Origin: Chlamydomonas reinhardtii
Taxonomy: Eukaryota; Chlorophyta; Chlorophyceae; Chlamydomonadales; Chlamydomonadaceae
Reading direction: 5' to 3'
NCBI RefSeq assembly: GCF_000002595.2
Contig: NC_057010.1
Coordinates: 4,602,190-4,666,189 of the forward strand
Length of the DNA stretch: 64,000 nucleotides
Part shown: one piece after another, positions 1-11,502 of the stretch
Numbering within the stretch: the stretch's first letter is position 1
Layout: every line of letters begins with the position of its first letter
Translations under genes and position numbers: made by a program
The notes under the pieces: model-generated
Database searches by the model: none
The model's input: only the letters and a program-made list of their open reading frames with translations
Told to the model about the DNA's origin: nothing

Positions 1-1345
1 CCACTTCCGCAGCCCTCTTGTTCCCAGCTTCTGCTGCTGCTACCCCATCCACCGCCTCCGGTGCCGGCGGTGCTGGGTCGGCGTGGTGGCTACTCCCGGT
101 AGTGCTGGGGCGGCGGCGGCGGCGGCGGGTGCCGCCGGCGGCATCCCGCACCGCGGCGCGCACGGCCGCCGTCACGGCCTTGACTCGGGCGGTGTCGTGC
201 AGGGCCCGCAGCAGGAGGCGCGGGTAGCGCAGGTCGGTCTGTGGATGGGGCGAGCGAGGCGGTGGAGAGGGGAGAAGGAGCGGCGGCAGTGGATGGGTGC
301 GGCAGTGGGTGCGGCAGTGGGTGTGGGTCGGGATGAGTGGGATGGGACATGATTTGGGGGCGGGCGTAGAGCTTGTGTTTGCTTTTCCCTTAATCTCTTT
401 TGAATCATGTCGGATGCGGTTGCAATGGCGTTCTCTTCATGGCGGGGCCTCCCCACGCCCACCCATCCACCCACCAATGCTCTTATCCAGCCACCCGCCC
501 CACCTGTATGGTCACGAAATTGAGCGTGTCGCGCGTGCGTTCGTCCAACTCGGCGGCCCGCGGCGTCAGCAGCAGCCGCGGCAGCAGCTCCTCACAGCGC
601 AGCGCCACTGCCTGTGCGAGTGTGCGTGTGTGTGCGTGCGTGTCAATGAGCACGAGGACAAACAAGACTGTTTGCGTGTGCGCCTGTGTGCGCGTGTACG
701 TGTTTGCGTGTTTTCGTGGCGAAAGGGAGAGCAAAGGCTCGTGTGTTTGCACGGTTCAGTGCGCGCGCGTGCGTGCTCGGGCGACCCATTGCCGTGCCGT
801 ATTATCCAACGAATCAGGCGCTTGCCGGCAGGCGCCCCCAAACATACAACAAACTGTACTCACCAAGGCGTCGCTCTGGCCGCCACTCGACAGCAACAGT
901 CCGCCGCCGCCGCCGCTGCCGCCGCCGCCAGCCGCCTGCGCCGCCGCCACCGACCCGCACGCGGCGGCGGCGGCGGCGGCAGGGGCCGAGGTGGCGGCGG
1001 ACCCCAGCGCCAGCAGGGGCCCGGGCTGGGGCGCGGGCAGCGCCAGGCGGCAGCCTGTGGGCCGCCCGGGCATTTGGATAGATTCGGGGATGGGCGTGAG
1101 GACTGCAAGCAAGGACTGGGTGGTTTCAGGGCGTTCAGGCGTGTGTTAAAAAACGAAACGAAAGCCCGCCAGGCGTGTGTGTATGTGTGTTTGTGCAGCT
1201 GCGTGCGGTTGTCAGGTTGTGTCCAATGGGTAGGGGAGGGGGCGCGGGGAATCGGCCGGGTGAGTGGCTGCGCACGAGCCGTTGGTGGGGGCGGGCTGGC
1301 GCATGTTCGTGCGCTCAGGCTCACTTACCCGCTGCGGAGCCCCAC

Positions 1346-1378
<33 letters not shown>

Positions 1379-1626
1379 AGCACCCGCGCCGCCGCGCCGT
1401 CCAGGGCCGCACGCAGCTCGGGGTGGAGTGGGTCCAGAGCCAGGCCTGTGTGTGTGTGCGCGTGTACATTTGTGTGTGTGTACATGTGTACTTGTGTGTA
1501 CCGTATGTGTGTGCGAGTGTGTATTTGGTAGGGATTGGGTTGGGGGCGTGCTCAGGGCGGGGGCAGGAAGCAGTAGCGACGACGTGATGCGCGCGTGTGT
1601 GTGTGTGTGCGTGTGTCTGTCTGTGT

Positions 1627-1703
<77 letters not shown>

Positions 1704-3331
1704 GTAGGGGTGCGTGCTCGCGGCGGGGGCGAGAAGCAGCACGCAGCGACCACGTGAAGGCGTGGCGTGGAAGCTGATGTGGGGCGGGTGGCAGGGTGAG
1801 TGATTTGGGGGTGTGTGTGCCTGTGTGTGCGTGCCCTCCCTCACCTCGCTCCAGTGCCGCCACGGCGGCTGTGGGCCGCCCCAGTGCCACCAGCGCCCGG
1901 CCCCTCAGCAGGTGGCCGCGCAACAGCGTGCGCAGGCCCACGCCGTCAAGCAGCCTGCTGGGAAGTCAGGTTAAGATGAAGGGCGGGGGTAGCTCATTAC
2001 AACCAAGAACAAGCCATTGTGGGTTGGCGGTCAGGAGCGCCCTCGTGCTTGGGACGAACTATGGTGCGGCGAGGTGTGCTAGCTGGGCGGCTGGACGGCG
2101 GGAAACTCGGAGGGCCACTGCTGGGACAGAGCTGACACACGCGGTCTTTATGCGCCCATAAGGCCCTGAATCTTCTAGCAGCCTTCAGCCATCCACTCTC
2201 CTTCTCCGCCACGCCACGCCACGCCATTCCACGTTATCCCACGCCACGTTCCGCCAACCACATCCCACTCATTCCGTCCCCACACGCACCCGACCGGCCT
2301 CACGCCCAGCTCCGCCACCACGGCCTCCGCCGCCGCCAGCGCCTCCGCCGCCAGCCCCGGCGGCGGCGCCGCCGCCAGCGCCGCCGCCGCCAGGTTGGCT
2401 CGCGCCACTGGCAGGTCGCGGTGCGTGCGGCCGCCCGCCGCCGCCGCCGCCAGCGCCGCCGTGAGCGCCGCCGCCGCTCCCATGTGGTCGCCCCGGCGGC
2501 TGAGATCCACCGCCGCCTGAGGTTTGAATAAATTGTGGTAATAAAGTTACATTGGTGATCAGTTGTCAATTGTGGTGGTTGCACAACGATCCATGGATGG
2601 TCCGGTTTTAGGCGGTGGCTGAATGCCTCGCATGGTACTGCATCTCAGCCCAGACTACCGTACCAGACCTAGATAGGTGGCACGCCACAACGACCCACAC
2701 GGCCACGTGCCACGTGCCGCCGCCCATCCACACGTACCGCCGTACACACAAGCATCCACCCGCCCACCTTGTTCATTTGCGCCAACGTCACACACGGTGC
2801 AGAGCGGCGAGAGTGGCGGCACGCCATCAGGCCCCACTGCCGCTCGAACTCCGCCCGCCGCGCTGCCAGAAGCTGCCGGGGGTCGGCTGTAGCTGCCGCC
2901 GCAGCAGGCGCCGCACCTGCGACTGCTGCTCCGTCTGCTTCCGCTCCCCTTCCAGGTCCTGACCCCGCCGCCCCCGCCGCCACTGCCGTACACGCCGCCT
3001 CTGCCGCAGCGTCGCATGACTCCGATGGGCCTCTGGGGCCATCCGGCCGGTCCTGTGGCGCCGCCGAGGCTGTTCCCGTCCCCGCTTCCGCCACCGCCAG
3101 CACCGCCGCAGCAGCTGCCACCGCGGCTACCGACGATGCTCCCGGGTGCGCCTGCGGCTTCTCAACCTGCTGGCTGGCCCATTGCTGCCGCTCCTGATTA
3201 TGGTAGTGGCGGTGGGGATGGGGCCAGTGCTGAGACGGCTGTTGCGGCGGCGGAAGGGCCGACGTCGCTGCTGCTGCCTCGAGCGCCCGGCCTCGGTCGG
3301 GCCCACCACCGCCTTCCTCGCCGCCTACCAT
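1..3331 (-). CDS. TPR-repeat protein, 3' end beyond the window
   Basis: Seven exons chain in frame on the minus strand: 3331-2768, 2516-2290, 1954-1845, 1445-1329, 1054-864, 611-504 and 238-1, with phases 0,2,1,1,0,0; the gene runs off the left edge after about 518 residues. Exon 1 is Ala/Pro/Gln-rich and ends in a basic stretch (LAARRAEFERQWG). Exons 2-4 carry tetratricopeptide-like helix pairs (AAVDLSRRGDHMGAAAALTA, LLRGHLLRGRALVALGRPTA, then LALDPLHPELRAAL), the usual spacing of a TPR solenoid used for protein-protein contacts. A pure CAG run in exon 4 encodes about ten Gln; exon 5 is Ala/Gly low complexity; exon 7 ends with an Arg run. The start is the first ATG of the open frame. It is divergent from the queuosine salvage gene. 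TPR assignment is from the sequence pattern; the specific role is unknown. Confidence 0.7.
1157..1170 (+). repeat. dispersed AACGAAAGCCCGCC motif beside TG-rich tract
   Basis: This 14-mer sits in a TPR-gene intron immediately before a TG-rich stretch. Close copies lie at 17791-17803, 17851-17864 (MFS introns) and 35492-35505 (ankyrin intron), each also followed by a TG-rich tract on the plus strand. Confidence 0.6.
1594..1701 (+). repeat. (TG)n microsatellite
   Basis: About 108 bases of almost uninterrupted GT, in the intron between TPR exons 3 and 4. An interrupted TG tract also lies at 1447-1525. Confidence 0.95.
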
Positions 3332-4212
3332 CCCACTCGGACTCACGCCTCGCGCAAACACAACTGCAACTATGTTAGCTAGATGAGATGTGCAGCAGGG
3401 CGACGTCAACTAACGCCGACCGCATGCCAGGTACGATGTTGGAAGGTCTTTCACACGGAAACGAAGTGTAGTAGCATGTACTGCATGTCTGTGTTGTTTC
3501 CCTTTTTATGGCGTCGGGAGCGCCTGAGTCCGCGTGGAGTTACCGGCAAGTCCCTCGGATGTGCCGAGGGACCATGATGCCGTGTCGGGTGGGCATGCAG
3601 TGATGGGACATGCAAGCCTATCCAGGCGCAGCGGCGGCGCAGGTTGAGCGCTCTGTCCCTTTCAACCCCAGCGGCTTCGTGCATCCATCCAGGTTGGGCG
3701 AGGGTGCGGGCTGCCCGAGTGCGCCGCTGCTGGGGCTCCCGCCGAGCGCTCCCACCAGGCGCCAACCCAGGGGTGACGCGGGCTGGAGCCTGAGTCAGCG
3801 CGTAGCATGGAATGTTGGCTGCACGTGCGCCTGCCACTGGCAATGCTCCCGGCTCTGTAATGGGGAGGGCGAGCGAGGGAGTCGGGCGGAACGGGCGCAG
3901 CGGCGGTCGTACGGCGTGTGAGTTTGTGCGCGTCGACAGGCTAGAGTTCCAAAGTGCCAATAGACGATACTACATAGCTTGAAAAGTTCCCCAACCACCA
4001 CACATCTGAGTGATATGAGGCCCTGAAGAACCTTACTCGAAATGCAAGCTGCGCCGAGACCTCTTGCCGGTGACAAGTCACCAGGGCATTCCGCTCCGTT
4101 GCCATGGTGTGTGCACATAGCCACAGCTAGCACAAGGAGAGCAAGACGGGAACCCACACCCAAAACTCGGAATGACTGTCCACAAACTCTGCGCCTTGCT
4201 GGCAGGACGCTG
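3332..4212. promoter_or_regulatory. shared upstream region of divergent TPR and QNG1 genes
   Basis: This 880-base gap separates two genes transcribed away from each other, so it must hold both promoters and 5' UTRs. I see no convincing TATA box. An upstream in-frame ATG at 4042 could extend QNG1, but the family N-terminus fits 4213 better. Confidence 0.5.
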
Positions 4213-5399
4213 ATGAACTCACTGGAGCCTGCATTGAACATCGTAAAGACCTCAACTAAGCCGGTGGCAGAAACGGCGCAGCATGTATTCATAGAGAAAG
4301 AAGGTCGGTGCCGGCTGGGTTGACGACCTGCCTAGCAGCGGTTGCATGCAATAAAAGAATAATGTCATCTATTGACGTGTGGCTGAGTGTAAACATGCGC
4401 AAGTGTGCTGGACTGCAAAGCTTGCTTCCTGTGTGTTGCTAAGCTTTACACGACGCTGTGGCCTTGTCTGCAGGCATCACGGCGGCTGTGGAGAAAATCA
4501 CGCTAGAAAAGCTGAACGAACTTGTGTCTCCGAAGGCCTATAACACGGGTGCGTGCCTTCCCCGCCTGGTTCGTGCGCTTCGACGCAAGCCTCGCTGCCC
4601 GGGCACGCTTCCCTGGCCACAGTCCTCATGCAGCACAACCCAATCCAGCCTCTATCTCTTTTCTCCCGCACAGAAATTCATTACGTGGACGACGGCCCCC
4701 TGACGGTCCAGTACCTGTTGGTAGTAGATGCGCTGAACTTCTGCTTCTGGCCAGGTGCGGGGTTTTCGGTTGTGATGGGTCAGGCGAAGTGACCAACCTG
4801 TGTTTGACCCGGTCAAACAGAGCTGTTGCGTTCTCACATGGATCGCTCCATGTGGGTCAGGCTCAAAGCGCAACGCCCTGGCTCAACACAAGTCAGTAAG
4901 AAATGGCTGGCAACGGCCACGGTTGCCACCGGTGTTGATACTGCTGCTGTCGCTGTTTCCGCCGCTGCTGCCGCTGCTGCTGTGCAGAGGAGGAACTGGA
5001 ATACGAGCAGTTGTCACTGGGCGTCAAGGTGCGTGTTATGTGGGTTGGCGGCGAGGCGACCCGCTACCGGCAGTGACAAAACGTTCCTGTCGCGCGGTGC
5101 GGCACACTGCCCCCCCCCCCTCACGCGTGTACGTGTTGCATTTGATCGCTCGAGTGCTCGGCGAGATGCTGATATGCACCCACAGTAGCACTCACGCGCC
5201 GGATTTCAATCTAACGACTCCACGAGTTTCCTAAACAGTATTTTCTTGCTCAACACGCTCCTCCGCATCCATTCCTGCAGGCGGCGCTGGAGGAGGACCC
5301 CACGGCCCTTGACGCGGAGAACCTGATGTGGATGGACGGCGAGGGCGTGCGGCGGCTGCTGCGCTGGCCGCGCGACGTGCCGCTGCAGGTGTGCGTGTA

Positions 5400-5439
<40 letters not shown>

Positions 5440-6266
5440 CATGCGTGTGTGTGTATGCTTGTGTGTTTTGGGTAGTGGGAGCGGGCAGGAAAGGTGGTGG
5501 TATTGCCAACTCGCTTTGTTGACTGGCGGGGGCGAGGGGGGGGGGAGGTTATGTACCCGAGCCAGCAAACGGGGGGGGCGGGGGGTAAAGAGGGAGGTTC
5601 GCTGGATGCGGCGCAAGTAGCAGCGGTGTAGAAACCGGGTGGCGTGTGGCAAGTGCTTGACACGCAATGCTCCGCGTTTGCGCCGCAGGAGGAGCGGGCG
5701 CGGCTGCTGCGGGAGGTGGGGGCGGGCCTCATGAGCCACTTCGGCGGCTCGGCGGCGGCCATGGTGGAGGCCGCAGGTGCGCGGCAGCAGGCGGCAGGCG
5801 GGGTGGGGGAGGAGGGCACAGGCGGCAGCAGGCGGGGTGGGGGAGGAGGTCACAGGGGGCGGCAGGCGGGGTGGGGGAGGAGGGCACAGGGGGCGGCAGG
5901 CGGGGTGGGGGAGGAGGGCACAGGGGGCAGCAGGCGGGGTGGGGGAGGAGGGAACAGGGGGCGGCAGGCGGGGTGGGGGAGGAGGTCACAGGGGGCGGCA
6001 GGCGGGGTGGGGGAGGAGGGCACAGGGGGCAGCAGGCGGGGTGGGGGAGGAGGGAACAGGGGGCGGCAGGCGGGGCGGGGGAGGAGGGAACAGGGGGCAG
6101 CAGGCGGGGTGGGGGAGGAGATCACAGGGGGCGGCAGGCGGGGTGGGGGAGGAGGTCACAGGGGGCGGGGCTTGCACGTGGCAAGGGCGGGGGCGGGGCC
6201 CGCGGCGGCAGCGACGGTGGGCATGGGCGCAGCGGCGAGGGCAGGGTCAGGGGGCAGCGGTCGGCA

Positions 6267-6343
<77 letters not shown>

Positions 6344-8048
6344 CACACACACACATATACACACTGTCCGTCTTCTGTCCGTCTTCTGTCCGCCTTGCAC
6401 GCACGGCTATCTCGCTAACGCGTCCCCTAAGTCCCGCCTCACTCCGGGCCCTGCCCCGCAGGCGGCTCGGCGCTGACGCTGATGCAGCTTGTGGCGCAGC
6501 TGTTCCCGGGCTTCAGGGACCACGCCATCTACAAGGGTAAGCGTGGGAGAGGGTGGAGAGAGGGGTTGCGGAGGGAAGGGTGAGGGAGAGCGTGGGGAAG
6601 AGGGTGGGGGAGAGGGCACGTGTCAAGCACAGGTGATGGTATGTGGGGGCCGTTGCCGTGTTGGGAGTGCTCGTGCATCACACACCATGTACAAGCACGT
6701 GTCGACACACCCCGTCGCGCTTCCAAGCATCCTTGCAACCCCCACACCTTTTACCCACACGCCAAACACACCGCACGCCCCCCACATACAGGCCAGCAAG
6801 TGTTCCTGTACAAGCGCGCCCAGATATTTGTGGGCGACGTGTACGGCGCATTCCGGGGGCAGGGGCTGGGGATGTTCTGGGTGAGTGCGGGTTGGGGGCT
6901 GGGGAGGGCCTGGGAGGGGTCGCGGACGGGGCTCACAGCCCCCGGAATCCAGCGGGGCTGGGGCCTGGCGGGAGGGCTGCGTGGGAGCGCCGAGCAGCTC
7001 GGGCCTCCTATCGGTCAACTCAAGCCCGCTGCCACACCCATCCGCACTGACGCTCACCCTTTATAGCGCTGTCTTAAAACCCACACCGCACCATACACAT
7101 ACGCACACTCTCCGTTTTGTTGTTTTCTTAGAGCACACGCACACACACACACACATCCACACGCAGGACATTGACCAGCTCACCATGTTCGCTGACTACC
7201 GGGTGCCTGTGGTGCTCCGGACCATGGGCGTGCTGCGCTACAGCCAGCAGCTGGAGGACAAGGTGGGGCACTAGCGGAGAGGAGAGGACATGCAGTGGTC
7301 TGGTGGCGGTCTGGTGATGGACTGATGGCGGTCTGGACTTGGTCTGGTGGCAGTACCGTGTTGGCAATCTGGCGGAGCTGTCTTTGGCGATGGAGGAGGT
7401 CTGGTGCCCAACGCCCTCCCGCCGTAGCGCGCGTGCTCACTCCCACGCCGCAAACCACACGCTGCGCATCCGTGCATACACCCACCCACCACCCCCACAG
7501 ATCCAGCGGCGCGAGCAGATCCCCGCCGGCAGCGAGGAGGAAGTGGAGATCCGCGCCTGCACCGTGGTGGCGGTGGAGCAGCTGCGCGAGGCCATCGCTG
7601 CCAAGTTCCTGGGTGCGTGCGGTGGGAGGAGGCGGGGGTTAACGTTGAACCAATCCCGTAAGGAAACAGTCGCGGGGCAAGGAGAACTGCAGCTGCAAAA
7701 GCGAGTCGTTGTACATCACCGTATGGGAGGAGGCGGGGGTGGGGAGCTGGGGGCGGGGAGCTAGAGGGCGGGGAGCTGGACGGCGGGGCAGCAGAGGGCT
7801 GGTCGGCGGGGAGCTGAGCGACTTCCCAGCTACGGTAATGCGCTCATGACCCTCTCTCCCATACTCACAATCCCCGGACGCTACACCTCGCCCCCTAAAC
7901 TCCTTGCACACCTGCCCGCTCCGGCGCAGGCACGGCTGGCGCGCAGCTACCTCACGCCATCCAGCTGGACTGGTGGCTGTGGGAGCTGGGGGAGCGCGAG
8001 CGCAAGAACCACCCGCCCCACCACCGCACCCTCACCGTCTACTACTGA
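4213..8048 (+). CDS. QNG1: Queuosine salvage protein (queuosine 5'-phosphate N-glycosylase, DUF2419)
   Basis: Eleven exons join in frame: 4213-4303, 4474-4548, 4674-4754, 4988-5028, 5281-5388, 5689-5776, 6462-6536, 6792-6880, 7167-7262, 7501-7612 and 7930-8048, giving 324 residues, close to the usual ~340. Family landmarks appear in order: IHYVDDGPLTVQYLL with VVDALNFCFWP (residues ~56-80), LFPGFRDHAIYKG (~175-187), VFLYKRAQIFVGD, LTMFADYRVPVVLR, the acidic EEEVEIRACTVVAVEQL, and the C-terminal DWWLWELGER / HHRTLTVYY that ends the protein exactly at the stop. The family releases queuine from queuosine phosphate so it can be re-inserted into tRNA anticodons; eukaryotes cannot make queuine and must salvage it. 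The intron after exon 6 is swollen by a minisatellite and a CA tract. The function call rests on family motifs. Confidence 0.93.
5783..6172 (+). repeat. minisatellite in QNG1 intron 6
   Basis: About eleven tandem copies of a ~34-base G-rich unit (core GGCAGGCGGGGTGGGGGAGG followed by AGGGCACAGGGGG) lie in the intron. Copies differ by one or two bases. The array is long enough to keep several reading frames open by chance. Confidence 0.95.
6269..6362 (+). repeat. (AC)n microsatellite
   Basis: Roughly 90 bases of AC dinucleotide in the same QNG1 intron, with one GC interruption and an ATAT at its end. Confidence 0.95.
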
Positions 8049-8049
8049 G

Positions 8050-8097
8050 CAGCAGAAGCAGCAGCAGCAGCAGCAGCAGAAGCAGGAGCAGCAGCAC
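8050..8097 (+). repeat. CAG/AGC triplet run in QNG1 3' UTR
   Basis: Starts directly after the stop codon and consists mainly of CAG triplets with AAG/GAG interruptions. Confidence 0.85.
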
Positions 8098-8636
8098 CGT
8101 TGGGGCCAGCAGTGGTGGGAGGAGGAGGCGAGTCAGCAAGATCAACTGCAGCGTCAGGAGCAGTAGTAGGAGCAGCAGCAACCAAGGGGGGACCTGGGGG
8201 GAGGGGGGGCTGCGTGGGGCTGTGTTGTGCGCGTGGGCGTGGCGGGGGAGCCGTCACTCCACAGGCCCAGGTAGCAGAGAGACCCAGAACGGGGTGGCGG
8301 AGGCAGGCACAAGAAACATGGCGTGTGTTTGGGGGGGAGGAATCGCTGCCGCATTTGCATTGCACTTGCGTGTCTTTTGTGCGCGGGGTTTTGGCATTGC
8401 TGGAGGACCTGTCCGTGCCTGTCACTTGGGTGAGGGCGGGGCGAAGCGGTGCATGCCTCAAACTGAAACCTGGACTCGGGAGATCGCAGCCAGGCCCCAA
8501 CGAACGCCCTCGAGTGGACGTTCTGACGCGTGTACTTTGCCGCGTTGGAGTATCTGGCGCATGAGAGGTGGGGATCTATTTGGCGCGTTTGTTGCCAAGC
8601 TTGGTGGTTCCTTTCTTCAATATGCATACCGTATGC

Positions 8637-8641
8637 TGTAA
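8637..8641 (+). terminator. candidate TGTAA poly(A) signal of QNG1
   Basis: TGTAA is the standard volvocine polyadenylation signal. It lies about 590 bases after the stop, a normal 3' UTR length for this group. Confidence 0.45.
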
Positions 8642-9470
8642 GGTCTTTCTGTCTTTGAACTGATGCTCGGCAAGACGCGTGCATGTGCATGTGGCACCGG
8701 TGACTGGAGTGGGTAGCGCTTCGCACTGATGACTTTGGGGGGGCGCAGGGATGGGTGAGCGCCGGGCGGGGGCTCTCCTTGCGGGTCGTACGGGCTTGCG
8801 TGCCGGCTGCCTAGATTGGCTGTGGAAGTCAAAAGGAGTTGCGTAACAGCGTTACCGGAGTGCTTTCCTAAGCAGTTGCGCCCGCATGCGAAGCGTTAGT
8901 CCTAGCGCCGGTGCGCAGAGGTTGACTTGTGCGGCCAGGCCGCAAAGGAGATCAAGGACGACTGGTACGAGCTCTACCCGGTGTGAAGGCGCCAAGCTGA
9001 GTCAGGGGGTGATCGGCCAAAACTCGGTCTGTGTTTGTCACAGGAAATGTTGCCCGTTTCGCCCCGCCTGCAATGTCTTTGGGTTTGGCCCTTGCCTTGC
9101 TCTATTGCATGGGGTTGAGTACCGGCAGGCGGTTCGGCAGACGGTTCGGCAGCCCGCTGCTGTACTGTGTTGGACTAGTCCAAGCAAAATGCAAAATTGT
9201 TACCGTGCGCCCACAAGCAGGAACGTCTTGGAAAAGGGTTGAGCCCGATCCCAGAGGACAACCGCCCACACCCTGGTCTGTGGTCACCACCAATTACCCC
9301 CATCACCACCTGGGGTCTGGGAATTAGCTGCACCCTACGGGACTTCACCAACCTGCCTTGACACTGTCCCATCGCACACCCATCACCACCTTTGGGGCCG
9401 CCCACGCCCTGGCCTCAGTCTCAGACCTCAATCAGCTCAATCAACCAGGCTCAATCAGCCAAACACGGCG

Positions 9471-9655
9471 CTATGGGCAGTTGTACTAAATCTGGCAACT
9501 CAGCGATGGACATGCCAGTTCTGCCATGTTTGGCAGAACTGGCATACATGGAAGACTGGCACACATGGCAGACTGGCACACATGGAAGACTGACACACAT
9601 GGCAGGACTGGCATGTCCATCGCCGAGTTGCCAGATTTAGTACAACTGCCCATAG
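9471..9655. repeat. 48-bp inverted repeat (copy 1)
   Basis: The arm at 9471-9518 (begins CTATGGGCAGTTGTACTAAA) is the reverse complement of 9608-9655 with one mismatch. The loop holds short tandem repeats of GGCACACATGG and a smaller palindrome (GTTCTGCCA...TGGCAGAAC) at 9518-9539. Confidence 0.9.
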
Positions 9656-9948
9656 CTCCACAGTCCAGTCAAGTCCAGTCCAAGCTCACGCAGCCCCACA
9701 GCCTTACAGCCTAACAGCCACGACCGTGGCAAGGCCGCCAGCCCTGCCCACTCCGGCTGTCAAGCCAGGGCTTGCCTAGCTCCGGCAGTGCTTCCAAAGT
9801 GGGGCCGCTGAGCCGCCTGAACCCTCCTCCTCCTCACTGCCCTCGCTGCTGCCCTCCTCCTCCTCACCGCCCTCGCTGCTGCCCCCCGCCTCCTCGCCGC
9901 CCTTGCTGCTGCTCTCGCTGCCCGGGAGGTGCCTGCACCCGGACCCAC

Positions 9949-10150
9949 AAACTCAATCCGTTGTTGCGACGCGCGGGCCCCTCGCGGCCGGCTACGTCCA
10001 AGTGCAGGTGTCAGGGGACTGCACTACCCGCAGACGGACATAGCCGCCCGGTTGCCCCCCGCAGCCACTGCTGCCCTGCCACCTGTGGACGTGGCCGGCC
10101 GTGGGGGGCCCGTGCGTCGCAACAACGGATTGAGTTTGTGGGTCCGGGGA
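9949..10150. repeat. second inverted repeat in copy 1
   Basis: The arm from 9949 (CCGGACCCACAAACTCAATC, then a GC-rich stretch to about 10008) pairs imperfectly with about 10084-10150. A sequence beginning CACAGACGGACATAGCCGCC recurs inside and just outside the loop (near 10030 and 10160). Confidence 0.75.
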
Positions 10151-10233
10151 CTGATTACCCACAGACGGACATAGCCGCCCGGTTGGCCCCCGCAGCCACT
10201 GCTGCGGGCATCTCCTCCTGCAACACCGCCCCA

Positions 10234-11502
10234 TCAGTCCACGCCGGCGGCCTCCCCGCCCCTGCCGCGGCCGCCGCCAGCCGCGACGGCGTCGGCGGGG
10301 GCCACGGGCCGGCTAAGCGCCGCCGGCCTGCGCCAGCTGGCGTCAGGAGCCGGATGTTGCACGCCACGTTGACATCGCGGCCCTGCAACAACGAGGGCAG
10401 GGGGCCGGGGAATAGGTAACAGGTGCTGTGGCAAGGGCGGGCAGCCGAGCCACGATTCGGGACCGAGGCCGGGCTGACTAAGCTGACTGGGCGGGTGTTA
10501 CGGCGGCTGTGACGGCTGTGACGCATGGTGCATGGTCATGCAGCCCTGGTGCGAGGTTGGATTTGAGCGGGAGGACAGGAGGGTCCAGACAGACAGGCGA
10601 TGGCCATGTCTGAGCCGCTCTGTCCACATTGCCCAGGGTGTTCTCACCTGCATGTTTTCGCCATAGGGCCAAGAAGCACCGGCAGAACCTGTGGGTTGGG
10701 CAAAGGCAGATGTTTCGTGTAGGAGGAGGTGGCGTCGGGCCGTCAGCGCTCCCATCGAGGGGGACATTGTACCGGTGGTGTTACTCGCTCTACAAACCGG
10801 CCGTCTTCTTGGCACCTGTCCTCCACCCTATCGCCGTTTTTGGGCCGGGCCCCCCACAGAACCTACCCCATATAGCACCGAGCTCCCGCCCCGCGTCTTG
10901 CCCCACCACCGCACGCCACACAGCGCCGCCCCGCATACATACCGCAGGAGGCCGCGGCGCCGCCGCAGCTTCGTGGCCGGCAACTCGGGGGCCGGCAGCT
11001 CGGGGGCCGGCAGCTCGGGGGCCGGCAGCTCCACCGCCGCCAACTCCGCGGCCGGAGCCTCCGCGGCCGGCACTTCCGCGGCCAGCACCTGAGCCTCCGC
11101 GGCCGGAGCTTCCGCGGCCGGAGCCTCCGCGGCCGGAGCTTCCGGGGCCGGCAGCACTACCTGGTTCGTCTGGAGGCCTCGCGCAGCTTCCAGCTGCGCC
11201 TTACGCTGGCGCAGCTGGAAATTTTCCGCCGAGAGCCGTTGGATCTGGGCGAGCAGGAGCTCAATTGCGGCCCGGTCGAATGAGCTCGCTGAGCTACCAT
11301 CCGCCGAGGTGGAGCTTGGCCCAGTAGACGTCGCTTTCCGTTTGTGCCTCCGTGCCCTCCTAGGCCTAACGCGTGCGGCGTTTTCGATGGAGGTCCAGCC
11401 AAAGTCACATACGTCGTGTTCGGGCACTTGAGCGAGTGCCGCGCAGGGCTGTGGCCCATGTTCGTGAGGGTTGTGACGCGTGGTTTCCTTGGACGCAGGC
11501 AT
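10234..11502 (-). CDS. Unknown protein of the direct repeat, copy 1
   Basis: Minus-strand model: exon 1 11502-10943 (phase 2), exon 2 10688-10648, exon 3 10382-10234, 249 residues; the first exon is much the best supported. It opens MPASKETTRHNPHEH, has a highly basic patch (RPRRARRHKRK, possible nuclear localisation), then a heptad-like helix (ELLLAQIQRLSAENFQLRQR) suggesting a coiled coil, then Ala/Pro/Glu repeats (PAPELPAPELPA). I do not recognise the family. The same protein is encoded at 14781-13556; the first 59 residues are identical and the exon-1 length difference is 39 bases, a multiple of three. It could be a host gene duplicated with its surroundings or a protein of an uncharacterised repetitive element. 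Confidence 0.45.

Larger units (their letters stand above)
8049..9150 (+). other. QNG1 3' UTR and intergenic DNA with one exon-like scrap
   Basis: After the 3' UTR the only coding-like stretch is 8919-8986. It follows an AG, reads in phase 1 through AAKEIKDDWYELYPV and ends in TGA, like the last exon of a gene, but I find no partner exon upstream. It may be a gene fragment. Confidence 0.35.

Noticed and set aside
297-1757. 486-residue plus-strand open frame
   Set aside because: Mostly translation of TG repeats and the antisense of the well-phased minus-strand TPR exons.
3016-3382. plus-strand frames with a hydrophobic stretch opposite TPR exon 1
   Set aside because: Antisense to an exon whose frame joins six downstream exons in phase.
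5644-6540. 298-residue frame rich in Gly/Arg repeats
   Set aside because: It is the QNG1 intronic minisatellite read through; the true exons on either side splice in phase without it.
7339-7400. possible extra QNG1 exon (YRVGNLAELSLAMEE)
   Set aside because: Exon 9 joins exon 10 directly in phase and matches the family alignment without it.
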